From the NCBI GenBank assembly GCA_024758765.1, contig CP101406.1:1426001-1490000 (forward strand): DNA of 64,000 bases, read 5' to 3'. The notes below the pieces were generated by a model. That model was given only the letters and a program-made list of their open reading frames with translations, did not search any database and was not told the DNA's origin. This document shows, piece by piece, positions 48,885 through 59,200 of this stretch (position 1 is its first letter; every line of letters begins with the position of its first letter). Both the position numbers and the translations under genes were made by a program. Source of the DNA: Mycobacterium sp. SVM_VP21 (GTDB taxonomy: Bacteria; Actinomycetota; Actinomycetes; Mycobacteriales; Mycobacteriaceae).

Positions 48885-50192
48885 GTGACCGACGCCGATC
48901 CGCGCCGCGCCATTCCGCGTACCGATGCGCTGTTGATGCTGCCGCCGGTTCGCGCGGCCCGTGCACGACTGGGCGAGCATGTGGTCCGCGGCTTGGTGCG
49001 CGACGCCCAGGATCGAGCCCGACGCGGCGATCTGGCTCCGGAGCAGGTTGAAAGCGCTGTCCTGGAGGGCCTTTCAGGGAAAACGGGGACGACGCTACGG
49101 CCGGTCCTCAATGCCACCGGAGTGGTGGTGCACACCAACCTGGGTCGGGCGCCGCTGTCGGCCGCCGCGGTCGAGGCGCTGGTGGTGGCCAGCGGCTACG
49201 TCGACGTCGAGCTGGACCTGGTCACCGGCGCGCGCTCCAAGCGTGGGGTCGCCGCGCGGGCCGCACTGCTGGCGGCCTGCCCTGCCGCCGAGGATGCGCT
49301 GGTGGTCAACAACGGTGCTGCGGCTTTGGTGCTGAGCACCACCGCGCTGGCCGCCGGCCGGGAAGTCGTGGTCAGCCGGGGCGAGCTGATCGAGATTGGG
49401 GCCGGATTCCGCCTGCCGGACCTGATCGCCTCCACCGGGGCGAGGCTGCGGGAGGTCGGCACCACCAACCGCACCCACCTGCGCGATTACGCCGAGGCCA
49501 TCGGACCTCAGACCGGATGCATCCTCAAGGTGCATCCCAGCAATTTCGCCGTTCACGGTTTCACCGCATCAGTGGGGTTGGCGCAGTTACGGCCACTGGC
49601 AGCCGAACACGATGTTGCCTTGGTGGCCGACCTGGGCAGCGGGCTGTTGGCCGCAGATCCGCTGTTACCCGACGAGCCGGATGCCGCGACTGCGCTTGCC
49701 GCGGGCGCCGACATCGTGACCGCCAGTGGCGACAAGCTCCTCGGCGGGCCGCAGGCCGGAGTGGTGTTGGGCCGGGCCGCTTTCATCACCCAGCTCGCCC
49801 GGCACCCGTTGGCCCGCGCGGTCCGCGCCGACAAACTCACCCTGGCCGCCCTGGAGGCCACCGTCTCCGGCGCCGCCGCACCGGTGACCCGGGCGCTGCG
49901 CGCTGATCCCGAACAGTTGCATTCCCGGACCGAGCGGCTGGCTGCCGCGGTCGGTGCCACCGTCGTCGCCCACGACGGCCGCGTCGGCGGCGGCGGCGCC
50001 CCGGGACTACCGCTGCCGGGCTGGGCGGTCCGGCTGCCCGAGGCGGCGGCCGCCGCGCTGCGCACCGGCGATCCCGCGGTGCTGCCCCGGGTGCATGACG
50101 GGGCCTGCCTGGTCGATCTGCGCTGTGTGCCGGAAGCCGACGACGGACGACTGCTGGCAGCGGTGCGGACCGCGCTCGACCGGATCGGATGA
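48885..50192 (+). CDS. selA: L-seryl-tRNA(Sec) selenium transferase SelA
   Basis: A 435-residue PLP enzyme (E. coli 463) that converts Ser-tRNA-Sec to Sec-tRNA-Sec using selenophosphate. The PLP Schiff-base lysine is K284 in VTASGDKLLGGPQAG; other family motifs are NATGVVVHTNLGRAPLS and VNNGAAALVLSTTAL. The GTG start has a strong GGAGGAGG; earlier in-frame codons lie inside tRNA-Sec. It overlaps selB by 4 nt. Confidence 0.96.
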   Translation: MTDADPRRAIPRTDALLMLPPVRAARARLGEHVVRGLVRDAQDRARRGDLAPEQVESAVLEGLSGKTGTTLRPVLNATGVVVHTNLGRAPLSAAAVEALVVASGYVDVELDLVTGARSKRGVAARAALLAACPAAEDALVVNNGAAALVLSTTALAAGREVVVSRGELIEIGAGFRLPDLIASTGARLREVGTTNRTHLRDYAEAIGPQTGCILKVHPSNFAVHGFTASVGLAQLRPLAAEHDVALVADLGSGLLAADPLLPDEPDAATALAAGADIVTASGDKLLGGPQAGVVLGRAAFITQLARHPLARAVRADKLTLAALEATVSGAAAPVTRALRADPEQLHSRTERLAAAVGATVVAHDGRVGGGGAPGLPLPGWAVRLPEAAAAALRTGDPAVLPRVHDGACLVDLRCVPEADDGRLLAAVRTALDRIG

Positions 50193-51991
50193 ACGTGTTT
50201 GTCGTCGCCACCGCCGGGCACGTCGATCACGGTAAATCCACCCTGGTGCGGGCGCTCACCGGAATGGAACCCGACCGTTGGGCCGAGGAGCGACGGCGCG
50301 GACTCACCATCGACCTGGGTTTCGCTTGGACCGCACTGGCGTCCGGCCGGCGAGTGGCCTTCGTTGATGTTCCGGGCCACGAACGGTTTCTGCCCAACAC
50401 GCTGGCCGGCTTAGGACCTGCCTCGGTGGTGTGCTTCGTGGTCGCCGCCGATGAGGGCTGGCAGGCACAGTCCGACGATCACCGCGACGCCATTGCGGCC
50501 CTAGGCATTACGCGGGGGCTGGTGGTGCTCACCCGGATCGACAGGGCCAGCGATGAACGCGTCGGTGAGGTCTCGGACCAGGTCCGCACCGAGCTGGCCC
50601 AGACGGGTCTCCATGACGCCCCGATCGTCGCCGTGTCCGCGGTGGACGGCACCGGCCTGGACACGCTGCGTGTTGCGCTCGACGCCCTGCTGGCCGAGCT
50701 TCCAGCCGCTGCGAACACCGGTCGTGTGCGGTTGTGGGTCGACCGGTCATTCACTATCACCGGGGCCGGGACGGTGGTTACCGGCACCCTGACCGCGGGC
50801 ACGTTGGCTGCCGGCGATCATCTGCAGTTGCTGGACCGCGGGCGTTCGCATGCGGTGGTCATCCGCGGGCTGCAGAGCTGCGGCGAGGCGCACTCGGCGT
50901 TGCACCCCACGGCGCGGGTGGCGGTCAATCTGCGCGGGGTGTCATCCGGCGAGGTGCGCCGCGGGGACGCGCTGGTCAGCTCCGGCGAGTGGATGACCAC
51001 CACGGTGGTCGACGTCCGGCACAGCACCGGGTGCCCCCTGACCGAGACGCCCGAGCGACTCGTGGTGCACCTGGGCACGGCCGCGGTGCCCGCACGGCTG
51101 CGACTCCTGGACGCAGACCATGCCCGGGTCACTTTCGAACACCCTCTGCCGCTGATGTTTTCGGACCGTCTGGTACTGCGCGATCCCGGGGCTCGTCGGG
51201 TACTGGGCGGAGTGCTGGTTCTCGACACCGATCCGCCTGCCCTGCAGCGGCGCGGTGACGCGGCTCGGCGCGCCGACGAGCTCGCCGGCGCCGATCCGAC
51301 TGACCAGGCCCGCCGGGTCCTTGCCGAGGTGGCCCGCCGCGGCGCGGTGCCGCAGCGCCAGCTGCAGCTGCTTGGGTACGCACTCCCCTCGGTGCCGCCG
51401 GAGGTGACGGTGATCGGCGGCTGGTGGGTGCACGCCGCGACGTATGCGGCTTGGCGGGACCGGTTGCAGTCATCGGTACGTTTGCTGCGGGAGCGTGATC
51501 CGCTGTCCGCGGGAATGTCCCGGGGGGCGGCGGCGGATCTGCTTGCGCTACCCGATCCCGCGCTGCTCGACGGGCTGGTAGGCGCCGCAGGGTTGGAACA
51601 GCATGACGGGCTGATTCGACAGCCGGACGGCCGAGACGACCTCGGCCCTGCCGAAGACGCGATCGCCGAGCTGGAATCCCGGCTGGTTGCGGCCCCGTTT
51701 CATGCCCCGGAGGCCGATGACCTGGCTGCGCTGAACCTGGGAATCCGGGAGCTGGCAGCAGCCGAACGGGTGGGGCGGCTGTTACGCCTCGCCGAGAATC
51801 TGGTGCTGCTGCCGACCGCACCCGCGTTGGCGATGCGTGAATTGGCTTCGCTGACACAGCCTTTCACCGCCACTCAAGCCAAGCAGGCGTTGAAGACCAC
51901 ACGGCGGGTGGCGATCCCCTTGCTGGAGCATCTCGATGCGCGCGGCTGGACGCGCCGGATTGATGCCGTCCACCGGGAGGTAGCGCGCTGA
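50189..51991 (+). CDS. selB: Selenocysteine-specific elongation factor SelB
   Basis: A 600-residue translation factor that delivers Sec-tRNA-Sec to the ribosome at UGA while bound to the SECIS hairpin. The N-terminal EF-Tu-like GTPase has G1 AGHVDHGKSTLV, G3 DVPGHERFLPNT and the DRW...RGLTIDLGF switch region. Beta-barrel domains II-III run to about residue 340. C-terminal winged helices bind the mRNA hairpin; the last ~70 residues (FTATQAKQALKTTRRVAIPL) are the terminal winged helix. The ATG overlaps the selA stop. Confidence 0.96.
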   Translation: MNVFVVATAGHVDHGKSTLVRALTGMEPDRWAEERRRGLTIDLGFAWTALASGRRVAFVDVPGHERFLPNTLAGLGPASVVCFVVAADEGWQAQSDDHRDAIAALGITRGLVVLTRIDRASDERVGEVSDQVRTELAQTGLHDAPIVAVSAVDGTGLDTLRVALDALLAELPAAANTGRVRLWVDRSFTITGAGTVVTGTLTAGTLAAGDHLQLLDRGRSHAVVIRGLQSCGEAHSALHPTARVAVNLRGVSSGEVRRGDALVSSGEWMTTTVVDVRHSTGCPLTETPERLVVHLGTAAVPARLRLLDADHARVTFEHPLPLMFSDRLVLRDPGARRVLGGVLVLDTDPPALQRRGDAARRADELAGADPTDQARRVLAEVARRGAVPQRQLQLLGYALPSVPPEVTVIGGWWVHAATYAAWRDRLQSSVRLLRERDPLSAGMSRGAAADLLALPDPALLDGLVGAAGLEQHDGLIRQPDGRDDLGPAEDAIAELESRLVAAPFHAPEADDLAALNLGIRELAAAERVGRLLRLAENLVLLPTAPALAMRELASLTQPFTATQAKQALKTTRRVAIPLLEHLDARGWTRRIDAVHREVAR

Positions 51992-52017
51992 GCACGGCCC
52001 GCACCGACGAGTTTCGG

Positions 52018-52848
52018 TCAGCGGACGATCCGGTCGGGCCTGCTGTAGACGTTCATGGATTCCCCACGCAGGAAGGCCACCAACGTCAGCCCGGATTGGG
52101 TGGCTAGGTCGACCGCAAGCGAGGACGGCGCGGAAACTGCTGCCAGCACTGGTATTCCGGACATCACGGCCTTCTGCGTCAACTCGAACGACGCTCGTCC
52201 ACTGACCAACAAGACACTCCCAGACAACGGGATCTGGTCGTGTTCCACCGCCCAGCCAACCACCTTGTCCACCGCATTGTGGCGTCCGATGTCCTCGCGC
52301 ACCACCAATAGCCTGCCGCTCTTGTCGAACAGTGCCGCCGCATGCAGACCGCCGGTCCTGTCAAACACTTTCTGGGCGGCGCGGAGCCGATCCGGCATGC
52401 CGGTAATCACCTGCGCATCGACAGTTACCGGATCATCGCCGGGGCAGTATCGGCTGATCGACTGAACTGCTTCCAGCGACGCTTTGCCGCAGATACCGCA
52501 CGACGAGGTTGTATAGAAATTGCGCGTGACGTCCACCTCAGGCATCGGCACGCCGGGCGCCAAGGTCACGTCGAGTACGTTGTAGCTGTTCGTGCCGTCC
52601 ACAAGACTGCCGTGGCAATAGCGAACGGTCAGTATGTCGGATCGGCGGGCGATCACACCCTCCGTGAGCAGAAATCCCTGAGCGAGTTCGACATCAGAAC
52701 CGGGCGTACGCATCGTGACGGTCAGGGGACTGCCGTTGAGCCTGATCTCCAGCGGCTCCTCGACGGCCAGGGTCTCGGCCCGATGGGCTGCGTGGCCCGC
52801 TGCCAGGTGGCTGGCTTGCCGACGCGTGGTTACCCGTCCCATCGTCAC
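52018..52848 (-). CDS. fdhD: Formate dehydrogenase accessory sulfurtransferase FdhD
   Basis: A 276-residue protein that sulfurates the Mo-bis-MGD cofactor for insertion into formate dehydrogenases. The Cys pair C117-x2-C120 ([14 protein letters not shown]) matches the essential C121/C124 of E. coli FdhD. Other conserved parts are [13 protein letters not shown] and [17 protein letters not shown]. The GTG at 52848 overlaps the stop of the upstream fdhF-like gene (GTGA); the ATG two codons later is an alternative. It probably also serves FdhA 9 kb away. Confidence 0.95.
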   Translation of the reverse strand: MTMGRVTTRRQASHLAAGHAAHRAETLAVEEPLEIRLNGSPLTVTMRTPGSDVELAQGFLLTEGVIARRSDILTVRYCHGSLVDGTNSYNVLDVTLAPGVPMPEVDVTRNFYTTSSCGICGKASLEAVQSISRYCPGDDPVTVDAQVITGMPDRLRAAQKVFDRTGGLHAAALFDKSGRLLVVREDIGRHNAVDKVVGWAVEHDQIPLSGSVLLVSGRASFELTQKAVMSGIPVLAAVSAPSSLAVDLATQSGLTLVAFLRGESMNVYSRPDRIVR

Positions 52849-55217
52849 CGGGCCTTCGAGTGGGTGACTTCGATAGGAACATGTTTCATCACGGGTTGGC
52901 CGCTTTCCGGATTGACATCGCCGATCGGGCACAGCACATTGAGTTCAGGCATATATCCGGCAGCGTTGCCCGCCGGGATGTTGTAGGCCACTGCCCGATA
53001 GCCATAGACGCTGCGGCGGCTGCCGTCTTTGGCGATGCTGGTGATGTCGATGTAGTCGAACTGCTTGATCCCCATGGCCGCCATATCAGAGCTGTTCATG
53101 AATAGCAGAGTACGGAGATTCTTCACACCGCGATAGCGGTCGTCGTCGGAATAGATGGTGGTGTTGAACTGGTCGTGGGAACGCATCGTGCCCAGAACCA
53201 ACAGGCCCTTGGCCGGCAACACATCCGGCAGCGCGGCTGCAGAGAACTCGGCTCGCCCGGAACCGGTCAAAAATATCAGTTCACGCGCGGGCTGGCGGAT
53301 GCGGAACCCGAGAGGCTGCCGTACTCGGCGGTTGAAGTCTTCAAACCCGTACAGTCCCATTGCCATCCGGTCACGGATCCGGTCGTAGTCGGCGACCAGA
53401 TCATCCCAAGGCGTCTTCGTCGCGGGCAGTGTGGCTTTGGCCATCCCGGCGATGATCGCCGGTTCAGAGCGCAGCTCAGGTGAGGCCGGCTCTTTCATCC
53501 CCACCGACAGGTGCACCATGCTCATCGAATCCTCCACCGTAATCGACTGGGTTCCAGTGGCTTGCCGGTCGATCTCGGTGCGTGCCACGCACGGCAGAAT
53601 CAATGCGTTGCGGCCGTGCACCAGATGGCTTCGGTTGAGTTTGGTCGAGACCTGCACGGTGAGCTCGCAACGGCGCACCGCCTCGAAGCTGTAGGCGGTG
53701 TCGGGTGCGGCCAGTGCGAAATTGCCACCCATCCCGACAAACACCTTGACGTCGCCGCTGTGCATGGCGTGGATGGTGGAGACGACGTCAAGCCCGTGGT
53801 GGCGCGGGACGTTGATCTCGCAGGCAGCGGCAAGGTAGTCCAGGGTCTGTTCGGACGGATGATGGTCGATGCCACAGGTTCGGTTGCCCTGCACGTTGCT
53901 GTGCCCGCGGATGCAACACGGTCCGGCCCCTTCCCGGCCGATATTCCCGCGCAGCAACAGCACATTGATGATCTCGCGGACGGCGTCCGGGCCGTGGGTG
54001 TGCTGACTGACACCAAGGCACCAGGCGATGATGCTGGCCCGGGCCTCCCGGTAGACCCGGGCCAGAGCATGAATCTGCTCCACGGGCACCCCGGACTGGT
54101 GCTCTATCTCCGGCCAGCTCACCGCCTCACATGCCGCCTTGTACTCGGCGTAGCCGTGTGTGTACCGGTCGATGAATAGTTGGTCGATCGCTGTCGGATC
54201 ATTGACGGCAGCCTCCAGCAGCGCCTTGGCGACGCCGCGCATCAGGGCGAAATCTCCGCCGATCCGCGGTTGGATATTCATCGTGCTGATGTCGGTGGCG
54301 CGGAACAGCATCATGTCGACCATCTCGTGCGGCACGATGGTGCGCGTCGCGGCGGCTTCGATGAGCGGGTTGATGTGGACGATCTGCGCGCCGCGCCGGT
54401 AGGCCTCGGCGAGCGCGGTCAGCATCCGGGGCGTGTTGGAGGCGGCGTTGACGCCCATGATGATCAGGCAGTCGGATTTCTCCCAGTCGACCAGGTCGAC
54501 GGTGCCCTTGCCGGTACCCAGCGAGGACAGCATCGCCTTCCCGCTAGCTTCCTGGCACATGTTCGAGCAGTCCGGGAAGTTGTTAGTACCGAATTCGCGG
54601 GCCCACCATTGATAGAGGAATGTGGCTTCGTTGCCCAGTCGCCCGGAGGTGTAGAACGCGGCTTGGTCGGGCGAGTCCAGCCCCTGCAGCGTCTGACCAA
54701 CGAGCTCGAATGCGGCATCCCAATCGATGGGCACATAGTGATCGGTATCGGCGTCGTACACCATGGGTTCGGTGAGCCGGCCCGCATCCTCCAGCGCGAA
54801 GTCGCTCCAGGTCGACAGTTCGGCCACACTGTGGTCGGCGAAGAAGTCCCGGCCGACGCGTTTAGGGTCCATCTCCCACGTCGAGTGTTTGATGCCGTTC
54901 TCGCAGATGTCGAGCTTCAGGCCCTTGCGGTCGTCCGGCCAGGCACAGCCGGGGCAGTCAAAGCCACCGTTCTCGTGGTTCATCCGGGTGATGACCTGTG
55001 GGCCCTCCAAGATCTCCCGGCGTTTCAGCAGCACCTTGGCAACGCTGAAGGAGGCGCCATAACCTGCCGCGGGATGGTGGTAGTCCTTCTGCTTCGGCTC
55101 ACCCGTGCCGGGCCCGCAGCCGGGTGCCGCGGTATCAGGGGTGCCCTGGCCCAGCAACACCTCTCGCCGGGTTCCCGAATCCTGGGGCGCGGACCCTTCG
55201 GGCGACATTGTTGTCAT
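52845..55217 (-). CDS. fdhF: FdhF/YdeP-family molybdopterin oxidoreductase, Rv2900c-like (Cys form)
   Basis: A 790-residue Mo-bis-MGD enzyme resembling Rv2900c, which is also paired with fdhD (Rv2899c). An N-terminal CPGC (residues 88-91) and later C105 occur near the usual [4Fe-4S] position. At the Mo-ligand position is Cys221 ([13 protein letters not shown]) rather than Sec. Further markers are [27 protein letters not shown]-like [15 protein letters not shown], and [20 protein letters not shown]. Activity on formate is assumed from the family name and not proven. It overlaps cydB upstream and fdhD downstream by 4 nt. Confidence 0.88.
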   Translation of the reverse strand: MTTMSPEGSAPQDSGTRREVLLGQGTPDTAAPGCGPGTGEPKQKDYHHPAAGYGASFSVAKVLLKRREILEGPQVITRMNHENGGFDCPGCAWPDDRKGLKLDICENGIKHSTWEMDPKRVGRDFFADHSVAELSTWSDFALEDAGRLTEPMVYDADTDHYVPIDWDAAFELVGQTLQGLDSPDQAAFYTSGRLGNEATFLYQWWAREFGTNNFPDCSNMCQEASGKAMLSSLGTGKGTVDLVDWEKSDCLIIMGVNAASNTPRMLTALAEAYRRGAQIVHINPLIEAAATRTIVPHEMVDMMLFRATDISTMNIQPRIGGDFALMRGVAKALLEAAVNDPTAIDQLFIDRYTHGYAEYKAACEAVSWPEIEHQSGVPVEQIHALARVYREARASIIAWCLGVSQHTHGPDAVREIINVLLLRGNIGREGAGPCCIRGHSNVQGNRTCGIDHHPSEQTLDYLAAACEINVPRHHGLDVVSTIHAMHSGDVKVFVGMGGNFALAAPDTAYSFEAVRRCELTVQVSTKLNRSHLVHGRNALILPCVARTEIDRQATGTQSITVEDSMSMVHLSVGMKEPASPELRSEPAIIAGMAKATLPATKTPWDDLVADYDRIRDRMAMGLYGFEDFNRRVRQPLGFRIRQPARELIFLTGSGRAEFSAAALPDVLPAKGLLVLGTMRSHDQFNTTIYSDDDRYRGVKNLRTLLFMNSSDMAAMGIKQFDYIDITSIAKDGSRRSVYGYRAVAYNIPAGNAAGYMPELNVLCPIGDVNPESGQPVMKHVPIEVTHSKAR

Positions 55218-56296
55218 CGCAGCAAACCTCCCGCAGTTCTGGGTAATCCGATCGATGCTGGTATGGCCTCAGCCGAGATCCGTCGGCGAAACACCCAGTA
55301 CGTCCAAGCCTGATACACCACGACCGCAGGGGCGAATAGCATTGCGGCCCAGGTCATGATCTTCAGGGTGTACGGGGTCGATGACCCGTTGTAGATAGTG
55401 ACGCCGAAGTCCGAGCCCAGGGTAGACGGAACTAAGTTCGGGTACATCGAGCCGAACAGCAGCACCACGACCGCGGCAACCACCGACAGAGTGAGCACGA
55501 ACGTCCAGCCTTCGCGGGGGTTGCCTGTCATGACCTTGAGCCCTGCCCATTGGCGCCACACCAGAGCGACCGCAGTCAGCAACGCCAGTACTGCGAAGGC
55601 TAAAACCAGCCAGGTCCAGCCTTTTCCGTACGCCAACTGGGTCCACAGCCCGAACCCGCCGACGATCGCGGTGGTCGGCAGCGACAGTATGGTCGCGAAT
55701 CGCAACGCGTCTTCGCGAACCCCCTGGGCAGTCTTCAGGACGAGGAACACCGCGCCGTAGAACAGGAACAGCGCCGCCGTCGCTAGCCCGCCGAGCAGTG
55801 TGTAGGGACTGATCAGATCGCCGAATGCGGGGTGAGCTCGGTGGCGGGCGTCCACCGGAAGGCCACGCAGCATGATGGCGAATGCGACACCCCAGAGGAT
55901 GGCGGGTACCCAGGACCCAGCCGCGATCCCGAAGTCCGCCCAGCTGCGCCATTTCGGATCGTCGATCTTGCCCCGCCACTCGATCGCGACGACGCGCAGG
56001 ATCATCGCTACCACGATGGCCAGCAACGGAAGATAAAGCGCCGAGAACACCGTCGCATACCAGTTCGGGAAAGCTGCGAACATCGCCGCACCCGCGGTTA
56101 TCAGCCACACCTCGTTGCCGTCCCAGACCGGTCCGATGGTGTTGAGAACCGCGCGGCGATGTGCCTCCGGGTCGCCCTTGGCGATGCGGCCCAACGGGAT
56201 CATCAGCATTCCCACCCCGAAGTCGAAACCTTCGAGAATGAGAAAGCCCAGAAACAGCGCGGCGAGGATTACGAACCACAGCTCCTGCAGGCCCAC
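55214..56296 (-). CDS. cydB: Cytochrome bd quinol oxidase subunit II
   Basis: A 360-residue polytopic subunit of cytochrome bd oxidase. It starts MGLQELWFVILAALFLGFLI and includes the conserved GFDFGVGML, GPVWDGNEVWLITAGAAMFA and LQ-type quinol oxidase helices; about eight or nine transmembrane segments. It lies 16 bp after cydA and overlaps the fdhF-like gene by 4 nt, so quinol oxidation and the putative formate enzyme are co-expressed. Confidence 0.95.
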   Translation of the reverse strand: MGLQELWFVILAALFLGFLILEGFDFGVGMLMIPLGRIAKGDPEAHRRAVLNTIGPVWDGNEVWLITAGAAMFAAFPNWYATVFSALYLPLLAIVVAMILRVVAIEWRGKIDDPKWRSWADFGIAAGSWVPAILWGVAFAIMLRGLPVDARHRAHPAFGDLISPYTLLGGLATAALFLFYGAVFLVLKTAQGVREDALRFATILSLPTTAIVGGFGLWTQLAYGKGWTWLVLAFAVLALLTAVALVWRQWAGLKVMTGNPREGWTFVLTLSVVAAVVVLLFGSMYPNLVPSTLGSDFGVTIYNGSSTPYTLKIMTWAAMLFAPAVVVYQAWTYWVFRRRISAEAIPASIGLPRTAGGLLR

Positions 56297-56312
56297 CGTG
56301 AATCAACTCCTC

Positions 56313-57761
56313 TCAGTAGGCAAACGACAGCGGTGCGACATCGTCTTCGCCGGGAGGTGCGGGCGGTGCCGGTTCGGTGTCATGTTCCTGGGGTCCTTCG
56401 GCCACGTAGCGCTTCATCAGCCCGAACCAGAGAACCGCGAGCACCGCATAGATCAGGGTCAGCGTCGCCAACGACAACACCACTGTGGCGGGCGCGTGGT
56501 CGGACACCCCTTGTTGCACGGTAATCCGGATCATCGGGTCGCCAGTGGGGTTAGGGGCCACGATCCAAGGCTGCCGCCCCATCTCGGTGAACACCCAGCC
56601 GGCACTGTTCGCCAGGAACGGCGTCGGTATGGTCAGCAACGCGAACCAGGAGAACCAGTTGCCGCTGGGAATCCGGCCACGCCGTGTCAGCCACAATGCG
56701 ACAACAGAGAACAGCAGTGGGACCGCGAGGAAGCCGATCATCGCGCGAAACGACCAGTAGGTGACGAACAAATTCGGCCGGTAGTCGCCCGGGCCGTACT
56801 GCTTCTCGTAGCGCTCTTGGAGATCCTTGACACCTTCGAGCGTGACTCCGCTGAACTTGCCTTCGGCCAAGAACGGCAGCACGTACTGCGCTTGGATGAC
56901 GCGCACGATGCTGTCGCAGTTGTTGTGCGTGCCAGCGGTCAGAATCGAAAAGCTGGGGTCGGTTTCGGTGTGACACAACGATTCCGCTGATGCCATCTTC
57001 ATCGGCTGCTGCCGGAACATCAGCTTGGCCTGCGAGTCCCCGGTGAAGAACAGCCCGCCGGCCGCCGCCAATGTCACCAGGCAGCCTAGGACCGCGCCGG
57101 GGCGGTGCATGGTGCGCGCTTCGTCCGCGGCAGGTTGGCGGACCATCCACCACGAGCAGACCGCGGCTACGAACACTCCAGCTGTCAACCAACTGCCGAA
57201 GACCACGTGGCTGAACGCCGAGATTCCAGTGTTGTTGGTGAGCAGCTCGACGATGCTGTCGAGTTCAGCGCGTTCAGTGAGTGGGTTGTAGTGCGCCCCG
57301 ACCGGGTGCTGCATGAAGGAGTTCGCCGAGATGATGAAGAAGGCGGACACGTTCACCGCAATGGCCACCACCCAGATGCAGGCCAGATGTATCAGCCGCG
57401 GCAGCCTGCCCCAGCCGAAGATCCACAGGCCGATGAAGATGGACTCGAAGAAGAACGCGGCGAGCCCCTCCATCGCCAGCGGTGCCCCGAATACGTCACC
57501 GACAAACCGCGAGTACTCGCTCCAACTCATGCCGAACTGAAATTCCTGCCAGATCCCCGTGGCTACACCGATCGCGAAGTTGATCAAAAATAATTTGCCG
57601 AAGAACCGCGCAAGCCGATACCAGGCGGCGTTGTCCGTGATCATCCACACCGTCTGCATCAACGCCACCAACGGCGCCAGACCGATCGTCAAGGGTACGA
57701 ATATGAAGTGATAGACGGTCGTAATCCCGAACTGCCACCGCGAGATATCAACGACGTCCAC
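56313..57761 (-). CDS. cydA: Cytochrome bd quinol oxidase subunit I
   Basis: A 482-residue subunit (485 in M. tuberculosis) carrying haems b558, b595 and d. Haem ligand candidates are the N-terminal His in YHFIFVPLTIG, His in SAFSHVVFGSWL, and Met in TEMGRQPW (b558). The quinol-binding Q-loop is of the short type. It oxidises menaquinol and reduces O2 with high affinity. cydDC genes are not in the window. It heads the cydA-cydB-fdhF-fdhD operon. Confidence 0.96.
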   Translation of the reverse strand: MDVVDISRWQFGITTVYHFIFVPLTIGLAPLVALMQTVWMITDNAAWYRLARFFGKLFLINFAIGVATGIWQEFQFGMSWSEYSRFVGDVFGAPLAMEGLAAFFFESIFIGLWIFGWGRLPRLIHLACIWVVAIAVNVSAFFIISANSFMQHPVGAHYNPLTERAELDSIVELLTNNTGISAFSHVVFGSWLTAGVFVAAVCSWWMVRQPAADEARTMHRPGAVLGCLVTLAAAGGLFFTGDSQAKLMFRQQPMKMASAESLCHTETDPSFSILTAGTHNNCDSIVRVIQAQYVLPFLAEGKFSGVTLEGVKDLQERYEKQYGPGDYRPNLFVTYWSFRAMIGFLAVPLLFSVVALWLTRRGRIPSGNWFSWFALLTIPTPFLANSAGWVFTEMGRQPWIVAPNPTGDPMIRITVQQGVSDHAPATVVLSLATLTLIYAVLAVLWFGLMKRYVAEGPQEHDTEPAPPAPPGEDDVAPLSFAY

Positions 57762-57926
57762 CTGTACAAACCCCCTACAGTCGAGGCGAGCTCATGCTCT
57801 AAAAACAGTAGTCTGGAGGGTGTTTTCGCGTCCATGTTTTCCGTTTGGAGTCTTACCCTGTCTTTGTGGTTCTACGTTGGCGTTTTGTCTAGAATTTCAG
57901 GCCATGTTCCATAGTGCATACCGCAT

Positions 57927-58997
57927 ATGCGGCGAACTATTTTTGCGCCGGTCCGAAATGCGGTTGGGAGCGTGGTAAACCGGCGGGCGCGAACCCAGTC
58001 GGCCGGCCTTGAGTCGATCGCCGGCCGCCTGGTACGTAATGCGCTGTGGCCAAGTGCGCAGACCGCACTGGCCGCGGGGGTGGCCTGGTACCTGACCCGC
58101 GATGTGCTCGGCCATACCGCCCCGTTCTTCGCGCCGATCGCCGCGGCGGTCTGCATGTGGGCAACCAATGTGTTGCGCGCAGAACTCGCGATCGAGATGG
58201 CGGTCGGGGTGGGCTTGGGTATTGGCTTGGGCAGCTGTGTGTACCTCCTGCTAGGTACCAGGGCGTTCGCGATGGCCGTGGCCGTATTTGTCTCGTTGTC
58301 CGCAGCGGTGCTGGTCGGGCGGGGTTTCCTGGTACAACGTCCGATGTTCGTCAACCAGACCATGATCTCCGCGATCCTTATCCTCGCTTTTCCGCATGGC
58401 GACTTCGGGACGGAGAGGTTCTTCGACGCGTTGATCGGCGGTGGAATCGCGGTAGTTTTCAGCATCCTGCTCTTCCCCAAGAATCCACTGTCCGTCCTGC
58501 GCGATGCCCGGGTCGAAGTGTTGTCAGCATTACGGGACATCCTCGACCAGATCCATTGCCATACCGGCGATTCGGGCTGGACGCTGACAGTTGCACCTAC
58601 CCTGCACCAGCGTCTTGCACGCCTGGCCGAAGCCCGCGGCACCGCTGTGCAATTGGCGCGGATCTGCCCAGCGCGTTGGCCGTTGCGCGACGCAACGCGC
58701 GCCGCCGATCGCCAAGCCGCACAGCTGTCCCTGCTGGCCGGCTCGGTGCTGCATTTGGCACGCACTGTCACCGATACCGACGAACCGCTCTCCGTGCCGG
58801 TCCATGCGGCGATCGGCGAACTCGCCGCGGCAGCGTCCGCGCTCACTGCCGACGACACCACTCCTGCTGCGGCCCACGCGGAATCGGCACGCCGTCACAC
58901 AGTGGTGGAGCAGCCGAGCAACGAGACCCTCTTGGCCGCCGCCATCGAGACCTGCATCAACGGATTGGATCAGTTCATCAGCCTCGGGCCGCGCTGA
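57927..58997 (+). CDS. FUSC-family (aromatic acid exporter-like) membrane protein
   Basis: A 356-residue protein. The N-terminal half (residues ~40-185) has about six transmembrane helices (SAQTALAAGVAWYLTRDVLG, FFAPIAAAVCMWATN, AMAVAVFVSLSAAVLVGRGF). The C-terminal half is soluble and helical. This layout is that of the FUSC/DUF939-type proteins, some of which export aromatic acids. It is divergent from cydA with a 165-bp gap. Substrate unknown. Confidence 0.75.
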   Translation: MRRTIFAPVRNAVGSVVNRRARTQSAGLESIAGRLVRNALWPSAQTALAAGVAWYLTRDVLGHTAPFFAPIAAAVCMWATNVLRAELAIEMAVGVGLGIGLGSCVYLLLGTRAFAMAVAVFVSLSAAVLVGRGFLVQRPMFVNQTMISAILILAFPHGDFGTERFFDALIGGGIAVVFSILLFPKNPLSVLRDARVEVLSALRDILDQIHCHTGDSGWTLTVAPTLHQRLARLAEARGTAVQLARICPARWPLRDATRAADRQAAQLSLLAGSVLHLARTVTDTDEPLSVPVHAAIGELAAAASALTADDTTPAAAHAESARRHTVVEQPSNETLLAAAIETCINGLDQFISLGPR

Positions 58998-59200
58998 AAG
59001 TCCTTTCCAGCCATCTCCTTTAGTCGCTCGTATCGAACTGGAACTTTCCGCCGTCACCTGCACGGGTCCACGCCGGCAACCGGAGACCCCTCCGCAGCAA
59101 TGGTTCTCGGGCGAGACAGCGACAACCACCGTTCACCCGGTTGGCGGAGTTCTGCCATAGATCGGTTGTATGACAACTCGGCCATATCGCCGCCCGCTTC

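Noticed and set aside
58998..59200. Possible extra gene between the FUSC gene and the catalase pair
   Set aside because: Only shadow frames continuing from the FUSC gene; no start, ribosome site or family feature.
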